Shown here: positions 25,754 through 34,327 of the stretch, one piece after another
Layout of the letters: the number at the start of each line of letters is the position of its first letter
Numbering within the stretch: position 1 is the first letter of the stretch
Assembly (NCBI GenBank): GCA_012729655.1
Contig: JAAYCS010000205.1
Span: forward strand, 1-35,455
Reading direction: 5' to 3'
Length of the DNA stretch: 35,455 nucleotides
Source of the DNA: Desulfovibrionales bacterium
GTDB lineage: Bacteria; Desulfobacterota; Desulfovibrionia; Desulfovibrionales; Desulfomicrobiaceae
Program-made: the position numbers and the translations under genes
The notes under the pieces: model-generated
Seen by the model: only the letters and a program-made list of their open reading frames with translations
What the model was told of the DNA's origin: nothing
Databases searched by the model: none

Positions 25754-25778
25754 TTTACCTTTTCAAGAATGAAGAACG

Positions 25779-28442
25779 TCACCCGACGAACTCCTGCACC
25801 TTGGCCCGCAGCTGCTCCAGGGCGGCCTTCTTCTCGGCGAACTCCGCCGCCTTGGCCTTCTCCTTGGCCACCACGTCCTCGGGGGCCTTGCTGACGAAGC
25901 TCTCGTTGCCGAGCTTCTTGGTCACGAAATCGAGTTCCTTGGTGATCTTGCCCAGTTCCTTGTCCAGGCGGGCCAGCTCGGCCACGAAGTCCACCACGCC
26001 GGCCAGGGGCACGAAGAGTTCGCAGCCGCGGACCACGGCCGAGGCGCAGCCCCTGGGCGGCTCGATGTCCGGGGCCGCGGTCAGGGACCCGACCCGGGCC
26101 AGGGCCGCGATCTCGGTCTCGTGGGCCACCAGGAAGGCCTGGTCCTCGCCGCCGGCGCGCACCAGCACGTTCAGGGCCACGCCCGGTGCCACGCCCAATT
26201 CGGCCCTGATGTTGCGCACGGCCACAACCACTCCCTGCAGGAACTCCATGTCGCGCACGGCCCCCTCGTCCTCCCACTCGGGGCGGGCCTTGGGATAGGG
26301 TCTGTGGGCCAGGAGCTCGGCGTCCAGGGCCGGGATAGAGGACCAGATCTCCTGGGTCACGAAGGGGATGATGGGATGAGCCACGATCATGATCTCGGAA
26401 AGCACGTGCTTCAGGCACGAGCGCGCCGCGGCCCTGGCCGCCCCGTCCTCGCCGTAGAGTTCGGGCTTGATCAGCTCCAGGTACCAGTCGCAGAACTCGC
26501 GCCAGACAAAGCCGTAGAGGCCCTGGGCCGCCTCGTTGAAGCGGTAGCCCTCGATCTGCGCCGCGTGCTCCTTCTTGAGCACCTCCAGGCGGTGCAGGAT
26601 CCACTTGTGGTGCAGCCCGGTCAGGGTCCCCGGGTCGAACTCGGGTTCGCTGCCGTCCACATGCATGAGGGCGAAGCGGGCCGCGTTCCAGACCTTGTTG
26701 ATGAAATGCCGGTAGCCCTCGATGCGCGCCTCGGACAGCTTGATGTCGCGGCCCATGGCCGCGAACGAGGTCAGGGTGAAGCGCAGGGAGTCGCAGCCAT
26801 ACGTGTCGATCATCTCCAGGGGGTCGATGACGTTGCCCGTGGACTTGGACATCTTCTTGCCGTGCTCGTCGCGGACCAGAGCGTGGATATAGACGTCCCT
26901 GAAGGGCACCTCGCCCATGAACTGCAGGCCCATCATCATCATGCGGGCCACCCAGAAGAAGAGGATGTCGAAGCCCGTGACCAGGAGCGACGTCGGGTAG
27001 AAGGCCGCCAGCTCGTCCGTCTGCTCCGGCCAGCCAAGAGTCGAGAATGGCCACAGGGCCGAGGAGAACCAGGTGTCCAGCACGTCCTCATCCTGCACCA
27101 GGTTGGCACTGCCGCACGCGCAGGCCGTCGGGTCCTGGCGGGCCACGATGACCTTGCCGCAGTCCTGGCAGGTCCAGACCGGGATACGATGCCCCCACCA
27201 CAGCTGGCGCGAGATGCACCAGTCGCGGATGTTGTCCAGCCAGTTGTAGTAGGTCTTGGTCCATTGCTCCGGCCAGATGGTTGTGTGGCCGTTCTCCACC
27301 GCCGCCCTCGCCTTTTCGGCCAGGGGCTTGACGGACACGAACCATTGCTCGGACACGAAGGGCTCGATGACCGTCTTGCAACGGTAGCACTGGTTGACCT
27401 TGTTCTCGTAGGGCTCCTCGGACACCAGGGATCCGCAGGCCCGCAGATCGACGACGATGCGCTCTCGGCATTCGGCGGCGGTCAGGCCGCGGTAGGCCTC
27501 GGGCGCGTTGTCGTTCATGCGGCCCTGGTCGTCGATGACACTGATGGCTTCCAGGCCGTGCTTGCGGCCCAGCTCCCAGTCGTTCATGTCGTGGGCCGGG
27601 GTGATCTTCAGGCAGCCGGTGCCGAACTCGCGGTCCACGTAGGGGTCGGCAATGACCGGGATGCGACGGTCCACCAGGGGCAGGATGACGAACTTGCCGA
27701 CCATGGACTGGTAGCGTTCGTCCTCGGGATGCACTGCCACGGCCGTGTCGCCGAGCATGGTCTCGGGCCGGACCGTGGCCACGGTCACGTAACCCGAACC
27801 GTCCTCCAGGGGGTAGCGCAGGTGGTAGAGCGTGGACTTGGCCGGGGCGTACTCGACCTCGTCATCGGCCAGGGCCGTGTGGCAGCGGGTGCACCAGTTG
27901 ACGATGTACTTGCCGCGGTAGACCAGGCCCTGCTCGTAGAGGGAGACGAAGACTTCGCGCACGGCCTTGGACAACCCCTCGTCCATGGTGAAGCGCTCGC
28001 GGGTCCAGTCGACGCTTGCCCCAAGGCGGCGGATCTGGTTCAGGATGCGTCCGCCGTAGTCCTCCTTCCATTCCCAGACGCGCTCGATGAAGGCCTCGCG
28101 GCCCAGGTCCTCGCGGCGCTTGCCTTCGGCCAGGAGCTTGCGTTCCACCACGTTCTGGGTGGCGATGCCCGCGTGGTCCGTACCCACCACCCAGAGGACG
28201 GTCCTGCCGCGCTGGCGCATGAAGCGGCACAGGATGTCCTGCAGGGTGATATTGAGGGCGTGGCCCATGTGCAGGGCTCCGGTGACATTGGGCGGGGGGA
28301 TGACGATGGAGTAGTTGTTCCCCGGCTGAGCGGCGGCCTTGGCCGCGTCGGGGGTGAAGGTGCGCCGTGAAGTCCATGCTTCGAGCCAACGCTTTTCAAC
28401 TTCTGCAGGTTCGTATCCCTTGGCAAGGGTCTCTGTGGACAT
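25779..28442 (-). CDS. valS: Valyl-tRNA synthetase
   Basis: This cytoplasmic enzyme charges tRNA-Val and edits mischarged threonine. At 887 residues it is a standard class I synthetase of the ValS subfamily. The HIGH-type motif is in PPPNVTGALHMGHALN (residues 50-65) and KMSKS is in EHGKKMSKSTGNVIDPLEM (about 530). The editing domain includes TVRPETMLGDTAVAVHPEDE, and the anticodon-binding region contains a conserved HPIIPFVTQEIWSSI. A C-terminal coiled coil (about 820-887, DKELGKITKELDFVTKKL) is characteristic of ValS. The start MSTETLAKGYEP at 28442 has GGAG about ten bases upstream; upstream in-frame codons to 28538 look non-coding. A terminator-like hairpin lies in its leader. A tRNA-Val gene is at the other end of this window, which is probably coincidence. 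Confidence 0.97.
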   Translation of the reverse strand: MSTETLAKGYEPAEVEKRWLEAWTSRRTFTPDAAKAAAQPGNNYSIVIPPPNVTGALHMGHALNITLQDILCRFMRQRGRTVLWVVGTDHAGIATQNVVERKLLAEGKRREDLGREAFIERVWEWKEDYGGRILNQIRRLGASVDWTRERFTMDEGLSKAVREVFVSLYEQGLVYRGKYIVNWCTRCHTALADDEVEYAPAKSTLYHLRYPLEDGSGYVTVATVRPETMLGDTAVAVHPEDERYQSMVGKFVILPLVDRRIPVIADPYVDREFGTGCLKITPAHDMNDWELGRKHGLEAISVIDDQGRMNDNAPEAYRGLTAAECRERIVVDLRACGSLVSEEPYENKVNQCYRCKTVIEPFVSEQWFVSVKPLAEKARAAVENGHTTIWPEQWTKTYYNWLDNIRDWCISRQLWWGHRIPVWTCQDCGKVIVARQDPTACACGSANLVQDEDVLDTWFSSALWPFSTLGWPEQTDELAAFYPTSLLVTGFDILFFWVARMMMMGLQFMGEVPFRDVYIHALVRDEHGKKMSKSTGNVIDPLEMIDTYGCDSLRFTLTSFAAMGRDIKLSEARIEGYRHFINKVWNAARFALMHVDGSEPEFDPGTLTGLHHKWILHRLEVLKKEHAAQIEGYRFNEAAQGLYGFVWREFCDWYLELIKPELYGEDGAARAAARSCLKHVLSEIMIVAHPIIPFVTQEIWSSIPALDAELLAHRPYPKARPEWEDEGAVRDMEFLQGVVVAVRNIRAELGVAPGVALNVLVRAGGEDQAFLVAHETEIAALARVGSLTAAPDIEPPRGCASAVVRGCELFVPLAGVVDFVAELARLDKELGKITKELDFVTKKLGNESFVSKAPEDVVAKEKAKAAEFAEKKAALEQLRAKVQEFVG

Positions 28443-28476
28443 ATCCGTAGAACTCCAGATCGCGAGCTGTTTGCTG

Positions 28477-28502
28477 AAGAAAAACGCCGCGCGGGCCGGC
28501 GT
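28477..28502 (-). terminator. Terminator-like hairpin in the valS leader
   Basis: On the minus strand ACGCCG (28502-28497) pairs with CGGCGT (28489-28484) around a seven-base G/C loop, followed by TTTTCTT (28483-28477). It lies 35 bases before the valS start. A TTGACA (28538-28533) upstream could be the promoter -35, but its -10 region (TTTTGC or CATTTT) is poor. It could attenuate valS or stabilise the 5' end. Confidence 0.5.
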
Positions 28503-28588
28503 CGCAGAAGCAAAAATGAGTACCGGGGGGGATGTCAAAAATCAAGCCTGACTTGCCCGCCATGTCCCGACCTGCTAGGGCCGAAACC

Positions 28589-29836
28589 ATGCGCAACACG
28601 CCACCATCCCCGGCCCTCTTGTGGGACGAATCGCATCTCTGGGGCATCCTGCTCCTTCGGGCCCTTCATGCCCTGGATGTTCCGGTCACGGTTGTCAGTG
28701 CGGAACAGGTCCGCTCGGGCATCCTCTCCGCCACGGATCCAGGCATGCTCTTGGTCCCCGGAGGCTGGGCCAAGCTCAAATCCCTGGCATTGGGCGAAGA
28801 CGGACGCGAAGCCATCCGGGAGTACGTGCGGGGCGGAGGCGTCTACCTGGGTTTCTGCGGCGGCGCGGGCCTGGGCCTGGCCTCGGAACCCGGAATCCCG
28901 CTGCTGGACCTGTGCTCCTGGTCGCGTAAACCTGCCACCCAGCGGCTGCCCAATTTCAGCGGGCATATGAACTGTATGGTCGGCCTGGACGGACCCCTTC
29001 ACCAGGAACGGCTGCCCGTGTGGTGGCCTTCCCAGTTCGCACCTGACCCCGAGGCACCTCTGGAAATCCTGGCCAGGTACGAAAGTCCGGGGCCCGACTT
29101 CTGGTCCGCCGACCTGGACTGGTCCGCAGTGGCGCCCACGGAAGTGGGACGATGGGAGGAATTCTACGGGATAAACCTCGATCCCGGCCTTCTGCGCGGG
29201 GACCCCTGCATCGTGCGCGGAAGATACGGACGCGGCTCCTTCATCCTGAGCTACCCCCACCTGGAAACCCCTAATTCGCCCCAGGCCAACAGTCTGCTGG
29301 CGCACCTCCTGGGACGGTCCCGGTCTGCAACTGTCCCGGAATGGAACCTTGATTTCCAGGCTCCGGTCTGGGATGACCCCGCCCTGGGGCGGATGCACTC
29401 CTTCCTGGCCGAACTGATCCGCTTCGGGCAGAATCATTTCCTGCTCTTCTGGCGCACGCCCTGGCTCTTGGGTTGGCGGCGCGGTGTGCCCGGCTCGCCC
29501 CTGACCTTCCTGGCGACCATGGTCTGGCAAGCCCGACACTCCCCGGCCTCGGAGCAGGCCCGCGCCTTCTGGGCCACCCAGGGGGCACACTGCATGCGTG
29601 CCTGCCAGGACTTCTGCGGGCAGGCCAAAACCTACCTGCTCCTGGAGCGGCGCATCCTCGCCTCCTCCCCGTCCTCGCCCGAAGCCAGCGCCTCACCAGA
29701 GCTGCAACGCCGCAAGGTGGAACTGTTCGGAAAATTCCCTGGCTACGGGGGACTGTACGGGGAGATCCTGGGCAGTCTGGACAGGTTGGTATGGCTGCAG
29801 ATCACACCGCAAGGCGGTGGGACAGATCGGCCTTGA
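28589..29836 (+). CDS. Biotin-protein-ligase-N-like glutamine amidotransferase domain protein
   Basis: This protein has two parts. Residues 1-235 from this start resemble the BPL_N domain, a class I amidotransferase-like fold found at the N-terminus of eukaryotic biotin-protein ligases and in stand-alone bacterial proteins. The first strands are ALLWDESHLWGILLLRAL and MLLVPGGWAKLK, and the nucleophile-elbow-like GVYLGFCGGAGLGLA contains a Cys. FILSYPHLETPNS resembles the His-x-Glu end of the triad, so the catalytic set may be intact. Residues about 260-416 are predicted helical, with Trp-rich segments (LLFWRTPWLLGWRRG), and match nothing I recognise. No biotin ligase domain is attached. The start is uncertain: 28589 has AGGG nearby, 28532 and 28562 are alternatives. 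Its 3' end overlaps the convergent HD gene by 35 bases. Confidence 0.75.
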   Translation: MRNTPPSPALLWDESHLWGILLLRALHALDVPVTVVSAEQVRSGILSATDPGMLLVPGGWAKLKSLALGEDGREAIREYVRGGGVYLGFCGGAGLGLASEPGIPLLDLCSWSRKPATQRLPNFSGHMNCMVGLDGPLHQERLPVWWPSQFAPDPEAPLEILARYESPGPDFWSADLDWSAVAPTEVGRWEEFYGINLDPGLLRGDPCIVRGRYGRGSFILSYPHLETPNSPQANSLLAHLLGRSRSATVPEWNLDFQAPVWDDPALGRMHSFLAELIRFGQNHFLLFWRTPWLLGWRRGVPGSPLTFLATMVWQARHSPASEQARAFWATQGAHCMRACQDFCGQAKTYLLLERRILASSPSSPEASASPELQRRKVELFGKFPGYGGLYGEILGSLDRLVWLQITPQGGGTDRP

Positions 29837-30569
29837 GGCATGCAAAGCGTTCTGTCTGCGGGAGCGTGGCAAAAATTTGCTCCAGGTGGCCGCGTGCGGC
29901 GAAAATCTGGCGGCTGGCGCGCAAAGACAGCTTCGGCCCCCAGGAAGCCAGAAGCAATTTGAAATCGTTCAAATACCCCAGATCGGCATAGGCAGGATTC
30001 GCACCCCTCTCCACGATCTTTAGGACGGACGCAGTCCAGGCCCCGGCATCGTCAACCAGACCCAGGGTGACCACCGGATCCCGTGGCCCGCCGGGGCGCA
30101 TTTTGGACAGGACCACAGGCACGATGTCGAGTTTGTCTCCGTCCCTGACCACCTCGCACATGGACCTGGTCAGTGGGTCCAGGCTCCCGGGCAGCTCCCG
30201 CTTGTTGTGCAGCTCCACGGTCTGCACAATGCGCTGGCGCTCTCCCGGTTTCAACGCATCCAGATAGTTCCCTGTCCGCAGGACCTGCGCCCCTTCGCTG
30301 CCATGGTCCACGGAACGGTCATCACGAAAGGTCCCGAAGCGCTCGAACTGGGAAAAGCGGCCGATGTCGTGCAGCAGGGCCGCGGCCCGGTAGATCCACG
30401 GCTGGGAAAGATCCTCCCTGGCCACGATTCTGGAAACCAGTGCGTGGACGCGCAGGGAGTGGTCGCGTTTGAGGACAATGTGCTCCCTTCCCTGCCCCAC
30501 ACGGCTCTCGTATGCCGCCGCAAGGGCCACAAAGCGACCCATGAGGCGCCGCTGATCCTCCCTGTGCAT
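29802..30569 (-). CDS. HD-domain phosphohydrolase
   Basis: This 255-residue cytoplasmic protein has a single metal-dependent HD domain. Visible metal ligands are His in KRDHSLRVHALV (about residue 37), the His-Asp pair in AAALLHDIGRFSQF (about 66-67), a His in TVELHNKRE and the distal Asp in VVRDGDKLDIV (about 143). HD proteins hydrolyse nucleotides or other phosphate esters; the substrate here is unknown. The C-terminal third (KIVERGANPAYADLGYLNDFKLLLASWG) is helical without a named domain. Its ATG shares one base with the stop of the 63-residue gene upstream (TGATG), so translation is coupled. The 3' end overlaps the oppositely oriented amidotransferase gene by 35 bases, which is unusual and leaves no room for a separate terminator. 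Confidence 0.88.
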   Translation of the reverse strand: MHREDQRRLMGRFVALAAAYESRVGQGREHIVLKRDHSLRVHALVSRIVAREDLSQPWIYRAAALLHDIGRFSQFERFGTFRDDRSVDHGSEGAQVLRTGNYLDALKPGERQRIVQTVELHNKRELPGSLDPLTRSMCEVVRDGDKLDIVPVVLSKMRPGGPRDPVVTLGLVDDAGAWTASVLKIVERGANPAYADLGYLNDFKLLLASWGPKLSLRASRQIFAARGHLEQIFATLPQTERFACLKADLSHRLAV

Positions 30570-30760
30570 CAGATGCCCTGGTAGAACTTGTAGAAATCCT
30601 TGTCGATCAGGAGAAGGAACCCATCCTCGGCCTCCTCGAAGCGGATGACCTGGGCCGGGTCCAGGGCCACGTCCAGGGCATACTCGGCCAGGCGGCTGGC
30701 CTCCTTTTTGGCGGCCTCATCCAGTTCTTTGAATTTTCCCATTTCGATCCACTGACTCAT
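30569..30760 (-). CDS. Small 63-residue acidic protein of unknown function
   Basis: I do not recognise a family. The protein (MSQWIEMGKFKELDEAAKKE...) is soluble and charged, with a predicted helix at residues 8-30 and a beta-rich end (VIRFEEAEDGFLLLIDKDFYKFY). That end could form a small alpha/beta unit. GGGAGAG lies about four bases before the ATG at 30760. The gene is placed 23 bases after trkH and shares one base with the start of the HD gene (TGATG), so it is a real, coupled member of this operon. It could be an adaptor or regulator of either neighbour, but nothing in the sequence proves this. Confidence 0.7.
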   Translation of the reverse strand: MSQWIEMGKFKELDEAAKKEASRLAEYALDVALDPAQVIRFEEAEDGFLLLIDKDFYKFYQGI

Positions 30761-30783
30761 GCTTCTCTCCCGCCCCTCAGGGC

Positions 30784-32229
30784 CTATTTTCTCCAGAATT
30801 CAGGAATGAACAGCACCAGAATGGTATAAATTTCCAGCCGCCCCAGCAGCATGCAAAAGGTCAGCACCCATTTGGACAGCCATGGCAGCCCCCCGTAGTT
30901 GTCCACGGGTCCGACCTCGCCCAGACCCGGGCCGACATTGCCAATGCAGGCCACCACGGCAGAAAAGGCCGTCAGTACGTCCACCCCCATGGCCGTGAGG
31001 GCCAGACCAGAGAGGACGAAAAGGATGACGAAAAGGATGAAGAATCCCAGGATGCTGTTCAGCACCTCGTCCCTGACCAGCTTCTGCCCGAATTTGACCT
31101 GCACCACGGCCCTGGGATGCACCAGTCTGAACAGCTCCCTGTAGGCGTGGTTGATGAGCAGCATGACCCGCATGCACTTGATCCCGCCGGCAGTGGATCC
31201 GGCGCAGCCGCCCACGAACATGCACAACAGGAGCAGGCCCTGGGTCAAGGGTGCCCACAGCTCGTAATCCGCCGTGGCGAACCCCGTGGTGGTGATGATG
31301 GAAGCAACCTGAAACAGGCTGAATCGCAGGGCTTCGGACCAGGAGGAATAATTCGCCCCGTGGGTGTACACCGTGATCACCCCGGTGATGACCCCGATGA
31401 CGGCCACGAAAAACCTGCATTCCGGATCCCGCCACAAGGCCAGGGGTCTGCCGCGGAAGAGCTGGAAATGCAGGGCGAAGTTCATCCCGGCCACGATCAT
31501 GAACACGGAGATCACATAGTCGATGTAGGCCGAGTCGTAGGCGGCGACGGAGGTGTTGCGGGTGGAGAAGCCCCCCGTGGCCATGGTGCCGAAGGCATGG
31601 CAGAGGCCATCGAAGAAATCCATGCCCCCGGTCAGGAGAAGAATCGTCTGCACCGCGGTGAACAGCACATAGACCTTCCACAGCGTCATGGCCGTGTCCT
31701 TGATGCGCGGCTGCAGCTTGTCCGCCACCGGCCCCGGCACCTCGGCCTTGAAAAGCTGCATGCCGCCGACGCCCAGGAAGGGCAGGATGGCGATGGTCAG
31801 CACAATGATGCCCATGCCCCCCAGCCAGTGGGTCAGACTGCGCCAGAACAGCAGCCCCTTGGGCAGCGCCTCGATGTTGCTCAGGATGGACGCCCCTGTG
31901 GTGGTGAACCCGGACACGGATTCGAAAACCGCATCCGTGAAGGACGGAAAACCGCCGAGGACAAAGGGCAGGGCCCCGAATACCCCGCATGTCGCCCAGG
32001 CCAGGGCGACAATGACCATGCCTTCGCGGTGGTTGATGACCAGGGGATTGGGCCGGCGGAAAAAGAACATGAGAAACGCGCCGGCCAGAACCGTGACGCA
32101 GAGGGAGAGAAAAAGGGGCGCCACCGAACCGTCGGCGTAATACACCCCGCAGAGCAGGGGCAGGGACATGCACAACCCCACGCACAGAAGGATCAGGCCC
32201 GTCACGTGCCAGGCAATGTTCCAGCGCAT
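30784..32229 (-). CDS. trkH: TrkH/KtrB-family potassium uptake membrane subunit
   Basis: This is the ion-conducting subunit of a Trk/Ktr potassium transporter in the inner membrane. The 481 residues contain four repeated membrane-pore-membrane units. The four filter loops are TTTGASI, MATGGFST, ITTTGFAT and GNVGPGLG, each with the conserved glycine, in the expected order (about residues 110, 220, 315 and 435). GGCAGSTAGGIKCMRVML, near residue 345, is typical of the inner loop between the third and fourth units. Its ATG shares a base with the trkA stop (TGATG), so TrkA, the regulatory subunit, and TrkH are made together. Confidence 0.94.
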   Translation of the reverse strand: MRWNIAWHVTGLILLCVGLCMSLPLLCGVYYADGSVAPLFLSLCVTVLAGAFLMFFFRRPNPLVINHREGMVIVALAWATCGVFGALPFVLGGFPSFTDAVFESVSGFTTTGASILSNIEALPKGLLFWRSLTHWLGGMGIIVLTIAILPFLGVGGMQLFKAEVPGPVADKLQPRIKDTAMTLWKVYVLFTAVQTILLLTGGMDFFDGLCHAFGTMATGGFSTRNTSVAAYDSAYIDYVISVFMIVAGMNFALHFQLFRGRPLALWRDPECRFFVAVIGVITGVITVYTHGANYSSWSEALRFSLFQVASIITTTGFATADYELWAPLTQGLLLLCMFVGGCAGSTAGGIKCMRVMLLINHAYRELFRLVHPRAVVQVKFGQKLVRDEVLNSILGFFILFVILFVLSGLALTAMGVDVLTAFSAVVACIGNVGPGLGEVGPVDNYGGLPWLSKWVLTFCMLLGRLEIYTILVLFIPEFWRK

Positions 32230-33587
32230 CAGCTCCGCCCTCTGACCCGCGAGAGCATCCTTTCCACATCGGGGATGGACTCCGTCAGGCTCAGGATGAT
32301 GAACCGGTCCCCGCTCAGGATGACGTCATTGCCGCTGGGGATGAGCACGCTGTCCTGGCGCATGATGCACAGCACCAGCACCCCCATGGGGAAATTGAGA
32401 TCCTTCAGGGGTTGCCCCACAAGGCTCGAATCCTGACTGACCAGCGCCTCCATGGCCTCGGCCTGGTCCTTGATGGCCACAGTGGAAAGGACCCCGCCCT
32501 TGCGCACATGCTTGAAAATACTGTTCACGGCCGACATGCGGGGGCTGACAATGTGTTCCAGGCCGATGGCCCGGACCAGAGGCATGTACGCGATCTTGTT
32601 CAACCGGGTGATGGCCATGGGGGTGCCGAGCTTCTTGGCCAGGAGCGAGGACAGGATGTTGCTCTCCTCGTTGCCGGTCATGGTCACGATGACGTCCATC
32701 TGGCCGATGTTCTCCTCCTGCAGGGCTTCCTGATCCGTTCCGTCGCCGTTCAACACCACGGTGCGGCCTAGTTCGTTGGCCAGGATGGTGCAGCGCTCGG
32801 GATTCTTGTCCATCAGCTTGACGTGCAGGGGCTTTTTCTCCAGGGACCGGGCCAAGCGCAGCCCTATGTTCCCCCCGCCGATGATGAGCACGTTGCTTTT
32901 CCTGCCTGGCCGGTTGCCCAGAAAGGAAAAGACCGGCTGCAGCTCCGTGTCCTCGCAGACGAAGTAGACCAGGTCTCCCCTGCGGATCTCGTCGGCGCCC
33001 GAGGGCACAATGACCTTGTCGTTGCGGACGATGGCCGCGACAATCATGCGTCTGTCCCCCACCTTGCCGCGCAGGTCCATGAGCCGGGTCCCGGCCAGGG
33101 GGTTGGCCTCGGTGATCCAGGTGCCGGCCAGCTTGATCCGGCCCCCGGCCAGGTCGCTGATGTCCACGGCCCCCGGAGCGCTGAGCATGTGCTCGATGGT
33201 CCTCACCACTTCAACTTCGGGGTTGACGATGATGCCGATGCCGATTTCCCGGGACAGGTGTTCGGCATAGGCGATGTACTCGTCGTTGCGGATGCGGGCC
33301 AGCTTGGTCAGGCCTGGGGCCAGCATGTTGGCGAAGGTGCAGGCCATGAGGTTGATTTCGTCACTGTCGGTCACGGCCAGGAGCATGTTCGCCTTCTGGA
33401 TGCCCGCCTCGCCCAGGACCAGCGGGCTGCATCCGGATCCCTCCAGCACCTGCACGTCCATGTGGTCCAGGATGCGCTGCAGCACGGCGGGGTTGCGGTC
33501 GATGACGACCACGTCCTTCTGTTCCGAGGCCAGGCGCTGGGCAACGTAAAAACCGACCTCCCCCGCCCCGATAATGATGGCTTTCAA
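32229..33587 (-). CDS. trkA: Trk potassium uptake NAD-binding regulatory subunit TrkA
   Basis: TrkA is the cytoplasmic nucleotide-binding ring that gates TrkH. The 452-residue protein has two RCK halves. The first Rossmann motif is AIIIGAGEVGFYVAQRLA (residues 3-20), and the second is VLIIGGGNIGLRLARSLE (about 233). Each is followed by a TrkA-C-like domain. DVVVIDRNP after the first motif fits NAD(H)/ATP binding. The start is TTG at 33587, because the Rossmann fold begins at the third codon and GGAG lies eight bases upstream; no ATG is suitably placed. Seven T precede the G of the start region (CTTTTTTTG). It overlaps trkH by one base and begins 20 bases after the thermonuclease-like gene. 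Confidence 0.92.
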   Translation of the reverse strand: MKAIIIGAGEVGFYVAQRLASEQKDVVVIDRNPAVLQRILDHMDVQVLEGSGCSPLVLGEAGIQKANMLLAVTDSDEINLMACTFANMLAPGLTKLARIRNDEYIAYAEHLSREIGIGIIVNPEVEVVRTIEHMLSAPGAVDISDLAGGRIKLAGTWITEANPLAGTRLMDLRGKVGDRRMIVAAIVRNDKVIVPSGADEIRRGDLVYFVCEDTELQPVFSFLGNRPGRKSNVLIIGGGNIGLRLARSLEKKPLHVKLMDKNPERCTILANELGRTVVLNGDGTDQEALQEENIGQMDVIVTMTGNEESNILSSLLAKKLGTPMAITRLNKIAYMPLVRAIGLEHIVSPRMSAVNSIFKHVRKGGVLSTVAIKDQAEAMEALVSQDSSLVGQPLKDLNFPMGVLVLCIMRQDSVLIPSGNDVILSGDRFIILSLTESIPDVERMLSRVRGRS

Positions 33588-33607
33588 AAAAAGAACTCCG
33601 GTTGCGA

Positions 33608-34316
33608 TTATCTGACGGCCTTTTCCGGGGGCCACGGCGTGCAGTCCCGGGCCGGGGCGAACCCGGCCGCGAAGGCCTCGGCCAGGGATGAAAACTGGAC
33701 CTGGTTGGATTTTTTGACCTTGCGGCCTTGAGAGCAGGACAGGATGTGGAAGCGCAGCGAACTTCTGGTGCCGACACACCCCCTGCTCGCATCCGCAATC
33801 CCCAGGATGTGCGGCCAGAAGCCTTTGCCCTGGCTCATGGCCCGCCTCTGGGCCTGCAACAGTTCCCCGCTCAGGCTTTTGTCCCTGTCAGCGGCATGCG
33901 GATAAACGAATGCCGCCCCCTGCTCAATCATGGACAGATTGACCATGACGTTGTCCGCCCGCCATGCTATGCCCACCATACGCCCATGGCGATCCCTGTC
34001 CAGCTCGCTTCTGCGCAGGATCAGCTCCCGGCCGGAGACCAGGGCCTCCAGCATGCGCTTGGACTGCCGGCCGAAGTACTGTCCGGGCTTGCCGTTGTGG
34101 CCCAGTTCCGGCGCGTCGATGCCGCGCAGGCGCAGCCGCTCCCCTCCGCCCAGGAGCAAGGTATCCCCGTCCAGCACCTCGGCCACGCGGACCCGCCACG
34201 ACTCAGCCCGGGCCTGCCCAGCCGGGAACAGTCCAAGCAGCAAGACCAGTCCCAGACAAAGCCCAAAAAAGAAGGCAACCTGTGGGGCTGCCTTGAAAAG
34301 GGGTGACCTCGAAAGA

Positions 34317-34327
<11 letters not shown>
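33608..34327 (-). CDS. Exported thermonuclease (SNase)-like protein
   Basis: This 239-residue protein has an N-terminal signal or anchor segment (residues 13-40, [22 protein letters not shown] then PAGQARA). A staphylococcal-nuclease domain follows (about 43-160). The active-site set seen in micrococcal nuclease is recognisable: DGDT (Asp), RLRGIDAPE (Arg, Asp, Glu) and DRHGRMVG (Arg). The protein probably degrades nucleic acids in the periplasm or outside the cell. The C-terminal 65 residues ([20 protein letters not shown] then [13 protein letters not shown]) resemble a small Cys/His zinc-type tail found in other SNase-like proteins. One expected Cys is replaced (ARDC instead of PCxxC). The ATG at 34327 lies inside the rpoD 3' end (11-base overlap) with no clear ribosome site, so it may depend on rpoD translation. 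Confidence 0.85.

Noticed and set aside
23801-25894. 697-codon plus-strand frame
   Set aside because: It runs antisense through purN and cobA-hemD, both of which are unmistakable on the minus strand.
25714-27054. 446-codon minus-strand frame with Arg/Gly-rich sequence
   Set aside because: It is a frame-shifted shadow of valS, whose own frame carries all synthetase motifs.
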